From positions 1 through 20,586 of the forward strand of contig JAGXHZ010000096.1 of assembly GCA_024635855.1 (NCBI GenBank): a stretch of DNA of 20,586 nt, written 5' to 3'. A program made the position numbers and the translations under genes. This DNA comes from Sulfuricurvum sp. Lineage in GTDB: Bacteria > Campylobacterota > Campylobacteria > Campylobacterales > Sulfurimonadaceae. Below, one piece after another: positions 6,701 through 14,454 of the stretch (positions are counted from its first letter, which is position 1; each line of letters starts with the position of its first letter). The notes beneath the pieces were generated by a model. The model ran no database searches. It saw only the letters and a program-made list of their open reading frames with translations, and had not been told where the DNA came from.

Positions 6701-6971
6701 TCCAAATGGATTAATACAAATTGGCATACAACGACAAGAGAATATCGTTCGGATGATTATCACGGATAATGGAAGCGGCGTCCCTCCTGACCTAATTGAT
6801 CGCTTATTTGAGCCTTATTTTACGACAAAAGACAAAAAAGAGGGAACCGGAATTGGATTGTATATGAGTAAAATGATTATTGAAAATAGTATGAATGGAT
6901 CTATCCAAATGGAATCACTGGATCATGGTATGCAAACCACTATTTCACTGCAAGCAGAACCTAATGCTTAA
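3768..6971 (+). CDS. CheB-CheR-coiled coil-PAS-histidine kinase hybrid signalling protein
   Basis: This 1067-residue soluble protein has no membrane segment. Residues about 14-195 are a CheB methylesterase domain with the Ser/His/Asp set S22 (GASAGG), H49 (TQHLDP) and D141 (SGTGSDGAEG). Residues about 222-468 are CheR methyltransferase: 'VTSLFRDKEAF', SAM motif 'VAGCAFGDEAYSIAI' (308-322), 'FATDVSEEAIDEAR' and 'SCRNLLIYF'. A PAS-like segment precedes 640. A heptad coiled coil of EELQSTN/EELETSN units spans 657-705. A PAS-like domain covers about 722-828. The kinase core has the H-box 'NIAHQWRQPLN' (H853), N-box 'VLLNILNNSKDAL' (961-973), 'DNGSGVP', and G-box 'GTGIGLYMSKM'. It lacks a CheB receiver and no chemoreceptor gene is nearby. 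The likely phosphotransfer partner is the REC-GGDEF protein, whose gene overlaps its end by 8 bp. What the CheB and CheR domains act on is unknown. Confidence 0.92.
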   Translation: MPIKKEFNLNYENLTLVGLGASAGGFEALLKFIQNIEPSDAITYIITQHLDPKQPTMLGSLLQKYSKLPIIQVTNKMKPKGNTIYFCPPSFDLVIEDGHFLLMTPPLKPYPKPSVNRFFKSLALEKKEKAIGIILSGTGSDGAEGIVAIKQNGGIALAQNENAKYFSMPKAAIDTEAVDAVLPPDLLAQGIIYAIDDPTYFDRHFDVLDNIDKVFSLLNQKGEVDFSDYKEATIHRRLERRIIETKSESVDEYITLLQRSSAEILNLKKELLIIVTSLFRDKEAFAALEEHLERMLADKLDTHVRIWVAGCAFGDEAYSIAIVITELLKKMGMTKKVTIFATDVSEEAIDEARSRNFSEDEVSHIDPFLINLYFVEKNHRYTPTKSIRDMIVFSKHDVIKDPPFLNLDFVSCRNLLIYFNPDLQQRVQSIFYYALRYQGLMFLGSSETIGTLTNLYSIVDNKYKIYRKSNDTGVIDIEGLAYFQKKEFKRGTKKLRDEVNSLDVNASINSAVTSFFAVNGVVIDGNGTILFFKGENKYISNPQGLVTNDIYKQVSDFLRLDMRATLSEVIRNEQVVVSKKIRVLPLSDERNYVVITAFPLGHNKLSENSFFITFDDINEKETSSISSYQPQTVDGYDFNILENELSALKERLQITIEELETSNEELQSTNEELQSTNEELQSTNEELETSNEELQSTNEELRTVNDEFEHKNNELAFVNEALNKVVEVINTDVLILDKNLDLFLHTKGVEKFFEIANANRINLSEIIIHEYFPIPNLFDDIKNVVQNANEVQYDLTIDHRIYWLQIKRINLSANDYGVIISFTDKTDIIRNQELMFQQSKLASMGEMIGNIAHQWRQPLNTLALNLFGIQKKFENKTIDETMFNTFVEESQNNIQHMSSTIDDFRDFFNPNKSKKLFSLYEITKKTISFVKDTFDNHNIVIQNDTHEDVQIYGFENEFAQVLLNILNNSKDALIKTGNPNGLIQIGIQRQENIVRMIITDNGSGVPPDLIDRLFEPYFTTKDKKEGTGIGLYMSKMIIENSMNGSIQMESLDHGMQTTISLQAEPNA
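5736..5882 (+). repeat. Seven tandem 21-bp units encoding the EELxxxN heptad coiled coil
   Basis: Seven in-frame 21-bp units encode EELETSN, EELQSTN (three), EELETSN, EELQSTN and EELRTVN (residues 657-705). The units differ mainly at third codon positions, so they are not recent copies. The repeat is a hallmark of the signalling helix in CheB-CheR-kinase proteins and joins the methyltransferase half to the PAS-kinase half. Confidence 0.85.
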
Positions 6972-8265
6972 GGACTATTCTCTTTTATACGTTGAAGACA
7001 ATTCAGAAACTGCACGTGCATTTATCGGTGCATTTGCAGAGTATTTTAAAGCCGTATATGCGGCTAAAGATGGGGAAGAAGGATTGGCTCTTTTTGAAAA
7101 AAATTCTCCTGATATTGTTTTAACGGATATCCAGATGCCTAAAATAGGAGGATTGGAGATGATTGCACGGATGCGTGAATCCTCACCCAATATTCCCATT
7201 ATCGTTAACTCTGCTTTTAGCGATACCCATCTGCTGCTTAAAGCGATCGCATTGCATGTCGATGATTACATTTTAAAACCAACTAATCCGGTGCTTCTTT
7301 TGGGTATATTAAAAAAAATAGCCCGTGTTTTAACCCTTGAAAAAAAATTGGATGATTCGCATAAGATGATGCAAACCATTATTGACGAAATCCCCGATCC
7401 CATCCTCTATATCTTGCCTGATTACACCGTAAGCATGATGAACAAAGCGGCAAAAGAACTCAAGGGAGAGGGTACAAACAAGATATTGCCACAATGTTAT
7501 ACCATTTCGAATCAGACGAACGGTGCGTGTACAAACGACCATAAAAACTGTCCCATAGATCATGTTTCCAACACAAAACAGCCTTCTACCATTCGCCATA
7601 TGCATACAGATAAACAGGGTAAAAAACATCATATAGACATTCATGCAAAAGCAATTTTTGACAACGATGGGAATATTATTGCCTATCTCGAAATTCGGCA
7701 TGATATTAGCGCCTATTTGAACATTCAAAATCAATTGCTGAATGAAACAAAAAAATTAACCCATATCTCTATGCATGATTCACTCACTCATCTGCCCAAT
7801 CGTCGTCTTCTCGCGGATCGAATCAGTCATACAATCGAAAAGAAAAGTCGTTCAAATGAAATATTTGCACTCTTTTTTATTGACTTGGATCATTTCAAAG
7901 AGATCAACGATTCACTGGGTCATTTGGTTGGGGATCAGCTTTTGGTGCAAGTAGCGAAACGAATACAAAAATCAATCCGAAAAGGTGACACCATCGCACG
8001 CAATGGAGGCGATGAATTTGTACTCATTGTCGACAACGAAGATTCTGGTCAGCATTTTATATCGGTTGCCGAAAAAATATTAGAACTTTTTAAATCACCT
8101 TTCCCCATCAATCATGAAGAAGTTTTCAGTTCATGCAGTATCGGGATTAGTATTTATCCTAAAGACGGGAAAACGGCAGAGGAGCTACTCAAAAACTCGG
8201 ATACTGCTATGTACGACTCAAAACAAGCCGGACGTCATCAATTTTCTTTTTACTCTTCCAACTAA
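6964..8265 (+). CDS. Response regulator: REC-PAS-GGDEF diguanylate cyclase
   Basis: The protein has 433 residues from the ATG at 6964, which overlaps the kinase stop by 8 bp; a longer in-frame reading from 6895 would lie inside the kinase gene. REC domain (about 1-125): acidic pair E11/D12, phospho-acceptor D55 in 'VLTDIQMPK', S83 and K105. PAS domain (about 133-250) carries three cysteines, C178, C189 and C196 ('NCPIDHV'). GGDEF domain (about 262-433): 'HDSLTHLPNRRLL', 'FFIDLDHFKEINDSLGH', the active site NGGDEF (348-352) and an intact RxxD inhibitory site R339-KGD just before it. It should make c-di-GMP from two GTP and be product-inhibited. There is no EAL domain. Adjacent to the kinase, it is the natural receiver for H853; this links the operon's input to c-di-GMP, usually motility or biofilm. 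That last step is inference. Confidence 0.94.
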   Translation: MLKDYSLLYVEDNSETARAFIGAFAEYFKAVYAAKDGEEGLALFEKNSPDIVLTDIQMPKIGGLEMIARMRESSPNIPIIVNSAFSDTHLLLKAIALHVDDYILKPTNPVLLLGILKKIARVLTLEKKLDDSHKMMQTIIDEIPDPILYILPDYTVSMMNKAAKELKGEGTNKILPQCYTISNQTNGACTNDHKNCPIDHVSNTKQPSTIRHMHTDKQGKKHHIDIHAKAIFDNDGNIIAYLEIRHDISAYLNIQNQLLNETKKLTHISMHDSLTHLPNRRLLADRISHTIEKKSRSNEIFALFFIDLDHFKEINDSLGHLVGDQLLVQVAKRIQKSIRKGDTIARNGGDEFVLIVDNEDSGQHFISVAEKILELFKSPFPINHEEVFSSCSIGISIYPKDGKTAEELLKNSDTAMYDSKQAGRHQFSFYSSN

Positions 8266-8347
8266 AAAGATAAGAATCTTTGATGAAGTATAAAGGATAT
8301 TTATCCAAAGAATAGAGGGTGAAATAGCAGCAAGAGCTATCTCTCAG

Positions 8348-9955
8348 TTATGGATTATTAGCAAAATAATGCTTAACACCATCCATAATACCTACTACCA
8401 TCCATTTTTGGTATTTACCATCTGCAATACGAGCCGATTCATCAGGGTTACTGATATAGCCTATTTCCAGTAAAATTGCCGGCATTTGAGCTCCTACTAA
8501 TACCCAAAAAGGAGCTTCTCTTGCTCCATTATCTTTAATATTTGGATATTGTTTACGAAGATTATTTAAAACACCTTTTTGAATATCAATGGCAAGTTTA
8601 TTAGACGCAATAATTTTCTCACTGTTTAAAACATTTAAAAAACTGAGCTTACCATAAGCACCCATTTCGCTCATGTCTTCTGAGTTTTCTAACGCAGCAA
8701 CACGCATAGCCCGTTCACTTCGTCCGGGTGAGAGATAATACGTTTCAATACCGTAGGCGGCATTGACATCTGAACCTTTAGGTATTGCATTGGCATGAAC
8801 GGATAAAAAAAGATCTGCCGATTTATCATTAGCAAATTTTGTTCGATCTTTGAGTTCAATAAAGGTATCGTTCGATCGAGTCATATACACCGTATATCCC
8901 ATTGAGCGCAGTTCCTCATAAAGCTGAAGACTCACTTGCAATACTATGTCTTTTTCCATGTGTCCATTACCCGTAGCACCGCTGTCTTTTCCCCCATGTC
9001 CTGGATCAATAACAATTACTTTTTTACTTCGGTCACGAGGAGTAATATTTGTTAAAGTAGGTAAAGTTCCAATCAAAGAAGGGGGATCTTGAATAATTGG
9101 AGGCTGCACGACTAATGCAGCTAGAGGTGGAGTCACTCCCTTAGTAGACACTGGCAATGAAAGGTCAATATATACTGATTGACCTTTCAGGATTGGCTTT
9201 ATCGCGATGGCTTCGTTGTGTTCGATAACGATACGTAGTCTTTTAGAATCGTATTGTGCTAAACGAATTTTTTGAATAGAACTGTGCTCAAGTGTTTTGG
9301 TTTGCGATAAGCTTCCGCCATCAATATCAATGATATAACGAAAACGCTGCTTATCAGACTCAATTATTTTAGAAAGATGAATTTCATTGGCTTCTACTTT
9401 TGAATCAAATGTCAACTCTATACCCGTATCCTTCCATTGTGTATCCAATAAACGATGACGTTTCAGCAATTCCATTTCATTGACAGCTTTAAGAATCATA
9501 GGTTTTTTAATGAGTTCTTCTTTTGTTGGTGTCAAGAAATTAGGAATGATGCTAGTGGGTGGCGGGAGTGAAGATTTTAGATATTCTTTCGGAAACACAA
9601 GGGGCTTTTGCGTTGGGTCTAGGGGTTTTGGCATTGTTGCTACAATAGCAGAAGTATTCTGGGCAATGGCAGGAGAAGAAAACTTTATCAACTCGGTTTT
9701 ATACCGAGTAACGTCGATTCGTAAAAGCTCTCCTCCCTTTACAATCCCTTCCAATGCTTCTTTTTCTAAAGCACTGTTTTTGGTTTGCATTGCTTTGAGA
9801 TAAATGCTTTTAGACTCATTATATCCTCGAAACTGCTCTATTTCATCATTGCTGGTCAGTGCTTTTTTAGCTCCCTCCAACCGTGCCATATCATCGATAG
9901 CTCCCAGTAACAGCGATACTGAAAGGAGTAATAAAAAAATAATTTGTTTTAACAT
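8348..9955 (-). CDS. N-acetylmuramoyl-L-alanine amidase (AMIN + Amidase_3)
   Basis: This 535-residue periplasmic cell-wall hydrolase cuts the amide between MurNAc and the peptide stem. The signal peptide is 'MLKQIIFLLLLSVSLLLGAI' (about 1-20). A helical stretch and a Pro-rich linker (about 105-150) lead to an AMIN-type beta domain (about 165-270) that targets the division site or septal wall. The zinc amidase domain (about 311-533) has ligands H320 (IDPGHGGKDSG), E334 (GHMEKDI) and H387 (SVHANA), and the catalytic E497 (ILLEIGYISNPDE). This is the AmiA/AmiC group in its usual single-protein Campylobacterota form. An insertion around residues 388-480 may hold the regulatory helix that blocks the active site in this family. 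It is the last gene of the pyrH operon and starts 6 nt after the flavoprotein stop, with no strong Shine-Dalgarno, so translation is probably coupled. Confidence 0.94.
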   Translation of the reverse strand: MLKQIIFLLLLSVSLLLGAIDDMARLEGAKKALTSNDEIEQFRGYNESKSIYLKAMQTKNSALEKEALEGIVKGGELLRIDVTRYKTELIKFSSPAIAQNTSAIVATMPKPLDPTQKPLVFPKEYLKSSLPPPTSIIPNFLTPTKEELIKKPMILKAVNEMELLKRHRLLDTQWKDTGIELTFDSKVEANEIHLSKIIESDKQRFRYIIDIDGGSLSQTKTLEHSSIQKIRLAQYDSKRLRIVIEHNEAIAIKPILKGQSVYIDLSLPVSTKGVTPPLAALVVQPPIIQDPPSLIGTLPTLTNITPRDRSKKVIVIDPGHGGKDSGATGNGHMEKDIVLQVSLQLYEELRSMGYTVYMTRSNDTFIELKDRTKFANDKSADLFLSVHANAIPKGSDVNAAYGIETYYLSPGRSERAMRVAALENSEDMSEMGAYGKLSFLNVLNSEKIIASNKLAIDIQKGVLNNLRKQYPNIKDNGAREAPFWVLVGAQMPAILLEIGYISNPDESARIADGKYQKWMVVGIMDGVKHYFANNP

Positions 9956-9961
9956 ACGATA

Positions 9962-11053
9962 TTATTCACCCTGCGTCAACTCATCCATCAACTCTTTGAC
10001 GGAGATTATCTTCTCAATACGGTAACCATTCGTTCCCGAAAAGAAAAGACCAAAATCTAAATTTCCAAAATAGGCATCACTAAGACGATCGGCAATACAA
10101 AAGCCAACCTCTTTTGCTTCAACACCTCTATGGCACGGAGCAACACAGTTTGAGATACATTTAATGGCAGGACCCGTACGTGTATCGATAAGACCATGTA
10201 AATTGGTACGAACACCGCGAGCAGGATAACCCACAGGAGATTTCATCAAAGTGATATCTTCTTCTTTAGCGTCAAGAAGAACTTGTTTAAAATTATCATG
10301 CGCATCACACTCAAAAGTGCCGATGAAACGGGTTCCCATTTGAACACCGGATGCACCCAATGCCATCATTTCATCAATGTCCGATTTGTTCCACACACCA
10401 CCGGCGGCTATAACAGGAATATTACCCCATAATGCAGCTTCTTCAACAACCGGTTTTACCAAGTTTTCAAGCTGATACTCATCCATCGCGCATTGCTCAT
10501 AGGTAAAACCTTGATGACCGCCACTTTTAGGACCTTCAAGAATAACAGCGTCAGGAAGGCGGTTATAGCGTTTTTGCCATCGCTTGCAGATAATTGAAAG
10601 CGCTTTAGGAGAAGAGATAATCGGGACAAGTGCAACATCAGGATAATCAGCCGTAAACTCAGGCATATTCGTTGGCAATCCGGCACCCGTGATGATAATA
10701 TTTGCACCCGCTTCACATGCATCCGTAACTACCCGACCGTAATCATTAATAGCGTACAAAACATTACATGCCAACGGAGCATCACCACAAATTTTACGAG
10801 CATTTTCGAAAATAGCGATAAGTCCTTTTCGAGAATAAAAGTTTTCTGCTTCCAACGGACGACCTGCGACAAGTCTATCTGAATAACTTTTGTCTCCGTA
10901 ATTTCCGGTTCCTACCGAACTAATAACTCCAAGACCACCCTCAAGAGAAACGTTTCCAGCGAGCCTGTCCCAACTGATTCCAACACCCATACCACCTTGA
11001 ACGATGGGAACGGGGATAGTATATTTACCGATTTGAAGTGGTTTAAAACTCAT
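9962..11053 (-). CDS. Nitronate monooxygenase / 2-nitropropane dioxygenase-family flavoprotein
   Basis: This 363-residue FMN-dependent TIM-barrel protein has 'PIVQGGMGVGISW' (17-29), 'GGHQGF' with catalytic H180 in 'EGPKSGGHQG', 'IPVIAAGGVW' (212-221) and 'GASGVQMGTRF' (233-243). All are core motifs of the NMO/2-NPD family. The family oxidises alkyl nitronates such as propionate-3-nitronate; relatives include FabK enoyl-ACP reductases, so a role in fatty-acid synthesis cannot be excluded. An added cysteine group, C299, C303, C307 and C319, sits near the C-terminus in 'KCISNCVAPCHRG' and could hold a metal or Fe-S centre. The ATG shares one base with the tyrS stop (TAATG), so translation is coupled. 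Its place between tyrS and the amidase suggests a constitutive housekeeping function. Confidence 0.88.
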   Translation of the reverse strand: MSFKPLQIGKYTIPVPIVQGGMGVGISWDRLAGNVSLEGGLGVISSVGTGNYGDKSYSDRLVAGRPLEAENFYSRKGLIAIFENARKICGDAPLACNVLYAINDYGRVVTDACEAGANIIITGAGLPTNMPEFTADYPDVALVPIISSPKALSIICKRWQKRYNRLPDAVILEGPKSGGHQGFTYEQCAMDEYQLENLVKPVVEEAALWGNIPVIAAGGVWNKSDIDEMMALGASGVQMGTRFIGTFECDAHDNFKQVLLDAKEEDITLMKSPVGYPARGVRTNLHGLIDTRTGPAIKCISNCVAPCHRGVEAKEVGFCIADRLSDAYFGNLDFGLFFSGTNGYRIEKIISVKELMDELTQGE

Positions 11054-12264
11054 TAGGAGACCTTTATTCTGGCAAATTTCCGTTTGCCGATTTGCACGAC
11101 ATATTCACCTGCATTTAACTGCAACTGCTCATCGTCTACTTTTTCTTGGTTAATTTTAACAGAGCCTTGCTTAATGTCGCGACGTGCCTGTGATGTAGAT
11201 GGGGTAAGTGAAGACTCAGTAAGAACTTTTGCTATCCAAACCGGTCCTTCAAATGTATATTCATCCATTTCAGTAGGAATCTCGCTTTGAGCATGAACAC
11301 GCTGAAATTCTTCAGCTGCATTCACTGCTTCTCCCATTGTATGAAAACGAGCCGTAATCTCAAGAGCCAACGTCTCTTTTACTTTTTTTGGATGCAATGA
11401 ACCATCTGCTACACCCACTTTTAATGCTTCAATTTCACTTAGACTTAGCGTGCTGAGAAGCTCATAATATCTCCACATCAAAGTATCACTGATACTGAGA
11501 ATCTTGCCGTACATATCGTTAGGGGCATCCGCAACTGCGATGTAATTGCCCAAGCTCTTGGACATTTTTTGCACTCCGTCAAGCCCTTCGAGAATCGGCA
11601 TCATTAAGACAGCTTGTTCTTTGCCCACTTGATATGCACGTTGCAAATGACGTCCCATCAAAAGATTGAACTTTTGATCCGTCCCCCCAATTTCGATATC
11701 ACTTTTGAGATGAACGCTGTCGTAGCCTTGGAGAAGTGGGTATAAAAACTCACTGATGGAGATAGAGATACCGGCTTTATGGCGTTTGTCAAAATCATCA
11801 CGCTCAAGCATACGCGCAACATTAAACGTCGTGGTAAGCTCCAGCATTCCGGCAGCTCCCAGCGGATTAATCCAATCCGCATTAAAAACGACGGTGGTTT
11901 GTTCAGGATTGAGAATTTTAAAGACTTGGGTTTTATAACTTTGCGCATTTTCCTCGATTTGAGCCGGAAGCAATTTTTTGCGCGTTTCACTTTTACCCGT
12001 CGGATCACCGATTTGAGCGGTAAAATCTCCAATCAAAAATTGAATATGTGCGCCGTATTTTTGAAACGCAGCCAATTTTTGAAGCAAAACCGTATGCCCT
12101 AAATGTAAATCGGGAGCGGTCGGGTCAAATCCCGCTTTGACGGTATACGTTTCCCCTTTTTCAAAAAAACTTTTTAATAAAACTACGATGCGAGCTTCAT
12201 CAATAATTTCAGCTGTTCCTCGTTTAATTTCTTCTAATGCTTCATGTATCTTTTGATCTATCAT
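11053..12264 (-). CDS. tyrS: Tyrosine--tRNA ligase
   Basis: This 403-residue class I aminoacyl-tRNA synthetase charges tRNA-Tyr with tyrosine via Tyr-AMP. The HIGH-type motif is 'HLGH' (54-57) in 'FDPTAPDLHLGHTVLLQKL'. The KMSKS loop is intact (233-237, 'VQKMSKSLGNYI'). The specificity region 'SISEFLYPLLQGYDS' and 'EIGGTDQKFNLLMGR' fit TyrS. The C-terminal S4 RNA-binding domain covers about 340-403 ('TSQARRDIKQGSVKINQEKV'). Length is normal for the TyrZ-like branch found in Campylobacterota. AAGGA just upstream overlaps the last codons of spoT, and the genes are 3 nt apart. It is co-transcribed with spoT upstream and the flavoprotein gene downstream. Confidence 0.97.
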   Translation of the reverse strand: MIDQKIHEALEEIKRGTAEIIDEARIVVLLKSFFEKGETYTVKAGFDPTAPDLHLGHTVLLQKLAAFQKYGAHIQFLIGDFTAQIGDPTGKSETRKKLLPAQIEENAQSYKTQVFKILNPEQTTVVFNADWINPLGAAGMLELTTTFNVARMLERDDFDKRHKAGISISISEFLYPLLQGYDSVHLKSDIEIGGTDQKFNLLMGRHLQRAYQVGKEQAVLMMPILEGLDGVQKMSKSLGNYIAVADAPNDMYGKILSISDTLMWRYYELLSTLSLSEIEALKVGVADGSLHPKKVKETLALEITARFHTMGEAVNAAEEFQRVHAQSEIPTEMDEYTFEGPVWIAKVLTESSLTPSTSQARRDIKQGSVKINQEKVDDEQLQLNAGEYVVQIGKRKFARIKVS

Positions 12265-12267
12265 TCT

Positions 12268-14433
12268 TTATCCTTGGCTTCGGTACGCATCATCGGTCCG
12301 AAAAAATTGTATTATTTTCCCTTTTTTATCGAGCTTTGAACGCAGTCGGTTTAAATCCCGTTCTAACGTTTGAAACTCCATTTCACAGTATTGAGTATGC
12401 TCTGATTTTGCTTTTCCCAGTTCTATACTTTCAATATCAGCCCCCATCTTTGCCATATACGTTAATAAATCTGCAAGCGAGCCTTTTGCATTTGCCATAC
12501 TGATAATCAAATGGTATCGGCTAAAATGCTGCTGTTTCCACTGGACAAACACCATTGGCTGATGCTCATCAATCATCCCTGCCGCATGTTTGCACATTTT
12601 ATGATGGATATGTGCTTTCCCCTCTTGATAAAATGCAACAATCTCATCCCCTGATTTAGGGTGACAGCAATAGTCAAAAACTGCATCCGAAATATTTTGA
12701 TTAGACAGGACCTCAATCGAGCTAAAAAGAAAAGGTTTGAGCTTGAAACGATCTCTCGTCCAAAATGCTCCAAAACGGCTGCTTTCTTGCATTGCTCCTT
12801 TAATCCGGTTGAGTACTTCTTTGAAAAAATCAAGCTCGCGAGGTATGCGATACCATTGATCTGAAAGTTCTACTTTTTCTAAAACTTCTGCCACTTTATC
12901 CGCAGGCAAACGAAGAACCGTCGATAGAATATTCACACCGCTGTCATGATCTATTGAACGTATACGTCCGTTACAATTGGCTCGCATACTTGATTTTGCA
13001 CGCGAGGTTTTTACTGCATCAATCCATGTGCAGCGGGTGATTTTTTTACTATCGGATGCGGTAACAATTCTAACCACATCACCGTTATGCAATTCTGTTA
13101 AAAGGCTGGCTTTTTCTTTGTTGATTAAGCACCCTTCCGCTTTGTCTCCGACAGCCGTATGAACGGCATAGGCAAAATCAAGCGCCACTGCTCCGCGAGG
13201 GAGAGTAAACGCTTTTCCTTTAGGTGAAAAGACTGAAATATCATCACTGTAAAGATCATTTTTGATCAGTTCATAAAATGCTTCAACCGATTCGTTTTGA
13301 TATTGAAGATTATGCAGCCAATCGAGATTTATGGCATTATTCCCGCCGCTTTTATATTTCCAATGTGCAGCAACCCCGAGTTCCGCCGTCGCATGCATCT
13401 CAATCGTACGAATCTGCACCTCGAAAATAGCGCTCTCATCAAAAACCGTCGTATGAAGCGTCTGATAACCGTTCTCTTTTGGGATGGAAATATAGTCTTT
13501 AAATCGTGCACTCAAAGGCTGAAAATTGAGATGAACCATCCCAAGAACTTTATAACAATCTATGGGGTCTTTAACCAAAATACGAACCGCTAAAAGGTCG
13601 AGAATCTCATCAATACTGATCCCTTTTCGCTGCATTTTGAGATAAATAGAGTAGTGATGCTTTACACGGCTCAGTATTTCAAAATCATCTTGACACATAC
13701 CGTTGGAGAGTAAAATTTGAGTTAATTTTTCACAAAACTCACCGAGTCTTTCGTTAATAGAGCGAAAATTTTCTTCCAAATAACTCTCGATAGCAAGCTT
13801 GTCTTCGGTAAAAAGATATTTAAAACTCAAATCTTCCAAAAGATTTTTTAGAAAAGAGATTCCCAAACGATGCGCAATCGGAGCATAAACGACTAATGTT
13901 TCTTCTGCAATACGATGTTGTTTAGCAGGCGTCAGGGCGTCAAGCGTGAGCATATTGTGAAGTCTGTCACACAACTTAACGACCAATACACGAACGTCTT
14001 CGATGGAGGCAAGAAGCATTTTGCGGAAAGTTAAAGCAGAAACGACCAGTTTTTGATCAGAGTGAGAAGGGATAAGTTCCGCATCACGAATCATATCGAT
14101 TTTCGTCAATCCCTCAACTAAATGGGCGACATCCGATCCGTAATCAAAGCCGATTTCTTCAATCGTAATGACCGTATCTTCCACGACATCATGCAATAAC
14201 GCTGCAATCACCATCGCTTCATCACCGGTAAGCTCAGCAACGATACTGGCAACTAATATAGGATGAACGATGTAAGGCTCGCCGCTTTTACGGCATTGAC
14301 CATCATGGGCATCAGAAGCTAAAGTAAAGGCTTGTTCAAGAAGGGGTGACGAAGTAATACGAGCACGAAGATATGCAATTGCACTCTCCGCATCATTGAT
14401 TTTTTTGATGCTTTCAATATCTATCTGGCTCAA
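12268..14433 (-). CDS. spoT: Bifunctional (p)ppGpp synthetase/hydrolase (RelA/SpoT homologue)
   Basis: This 721-residue stringent-response enzyme makes and degrades (p)ppGpp. The hydrolase HD domain has H57, H81-D82 and E85-D86 ('LLHDVVEDT'), plus 'LCDRLHNMLTL'. The synthetase domain has 'RVKHHYSIYLKMQRKG' (256-271), 'RFKDYISIPKENGYQTLHTTV' (310-330) and 'EVQIRT' with E338. A TGS domain (about 398-460), a Cys/His-containing region ('DYCCHPKSGDEI', 'HHKMCKHAAG') and a C-terminal ACT domain (about 638-715) follow. Both catalytic halves look intact, as expected of the single Rel/Spo enzyme in this group. The start is TTG at 14433: no in-frame ATG precedes it, the rpoZ stop is the nearest upstream in-frame stop, and no Shine-Dalgarno is visible. 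Expression probably depends on translation coupled to rpoZ, 21 nt upstream. Confidence 0.95.
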   Translation of the reverse strand: MSQIDIESIKKINDAESAIAYLRARITSSPLLEQAFTLASDAHDGQCRKSGEPYIVHPILVASIVAELTGDEAMVIAALLHDVVEDTVITIEEIGFDYGSDVAHLVEGLTKIDMIRDAELIPSHSDQKLVVSALTFRKMLLASIEDVRVLVVKLCDRLHNMLTLDALTPAKQHRIAEETLVVYAPIAHRLGISFLKNLLEDLSFKYLFTEDKLAIESYLEENFRSINERLGEFCEKLTQILLSNGMCQDDFEILSRVKHHYSIYLKMQRKGISIDEILDLLAVRILVKDPIDCYKVLGMVHLNFQPLSARFKDYISIPKENGYQTLHTTVFDESAIFEVQIRTIEMHATAELGVAAHWKYKSGGNNAINLDWLHNLQYQNESVEAFYELIKNDLYSDDISVFSPKGKAFTLPRGAVALDFAYAVHTAVGDKAEGCLINKEKASLLTELHNGDVVRIVTASDSKKITRCTWIDAVKTSRAKSSMRANCNGRIRSIDHDSGVNILSTVLRLPADKVAEVLEKVELSDQWYRIPRELDFFKEVLNRIKGAMQESSRFGAFWTRDRFKLKPFLFSSIEVLSNQNISDAVFDYCCHPKSGDEIVAFYQEGKAHIHHKMCKHAAGMIDEHQPMVFVQWKQQHFSRYHLIISMANAKGSLADLLTYMAKMGADIESIELGKAKSEHTQYCEMEFQTLERDLNRLRSKLDKKGKIIQFFRTDDAYRSQG

Positions 14434-14454
14434 TGATGCGGCTTTGTGAGGAAA

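Noticed and set aside
6895..6963. Longer start for the REC-GGDEF protein inside the kinase gene.
   Set aside because: The extra 23 residues do not look like REC sequence, and the ATG at 6964 begins right before the first REC strand with a typical short overlap.
8266..8306. Hairpins between the GGDEF gene and the convergent amidase gene as a two-way terminator (AAAGAT/ATCTTT and GGATA/TATCC).
   Set aside because: Stems are only 5-6 bp, mostly A-T, and no T-run follows; not enough for a terminator call.
11756..12102. ORFs on the plus strand opposite tyrS.
   Set aside because: They are antisense to a well-conserved gene with intact motifs and have no family resemblance.
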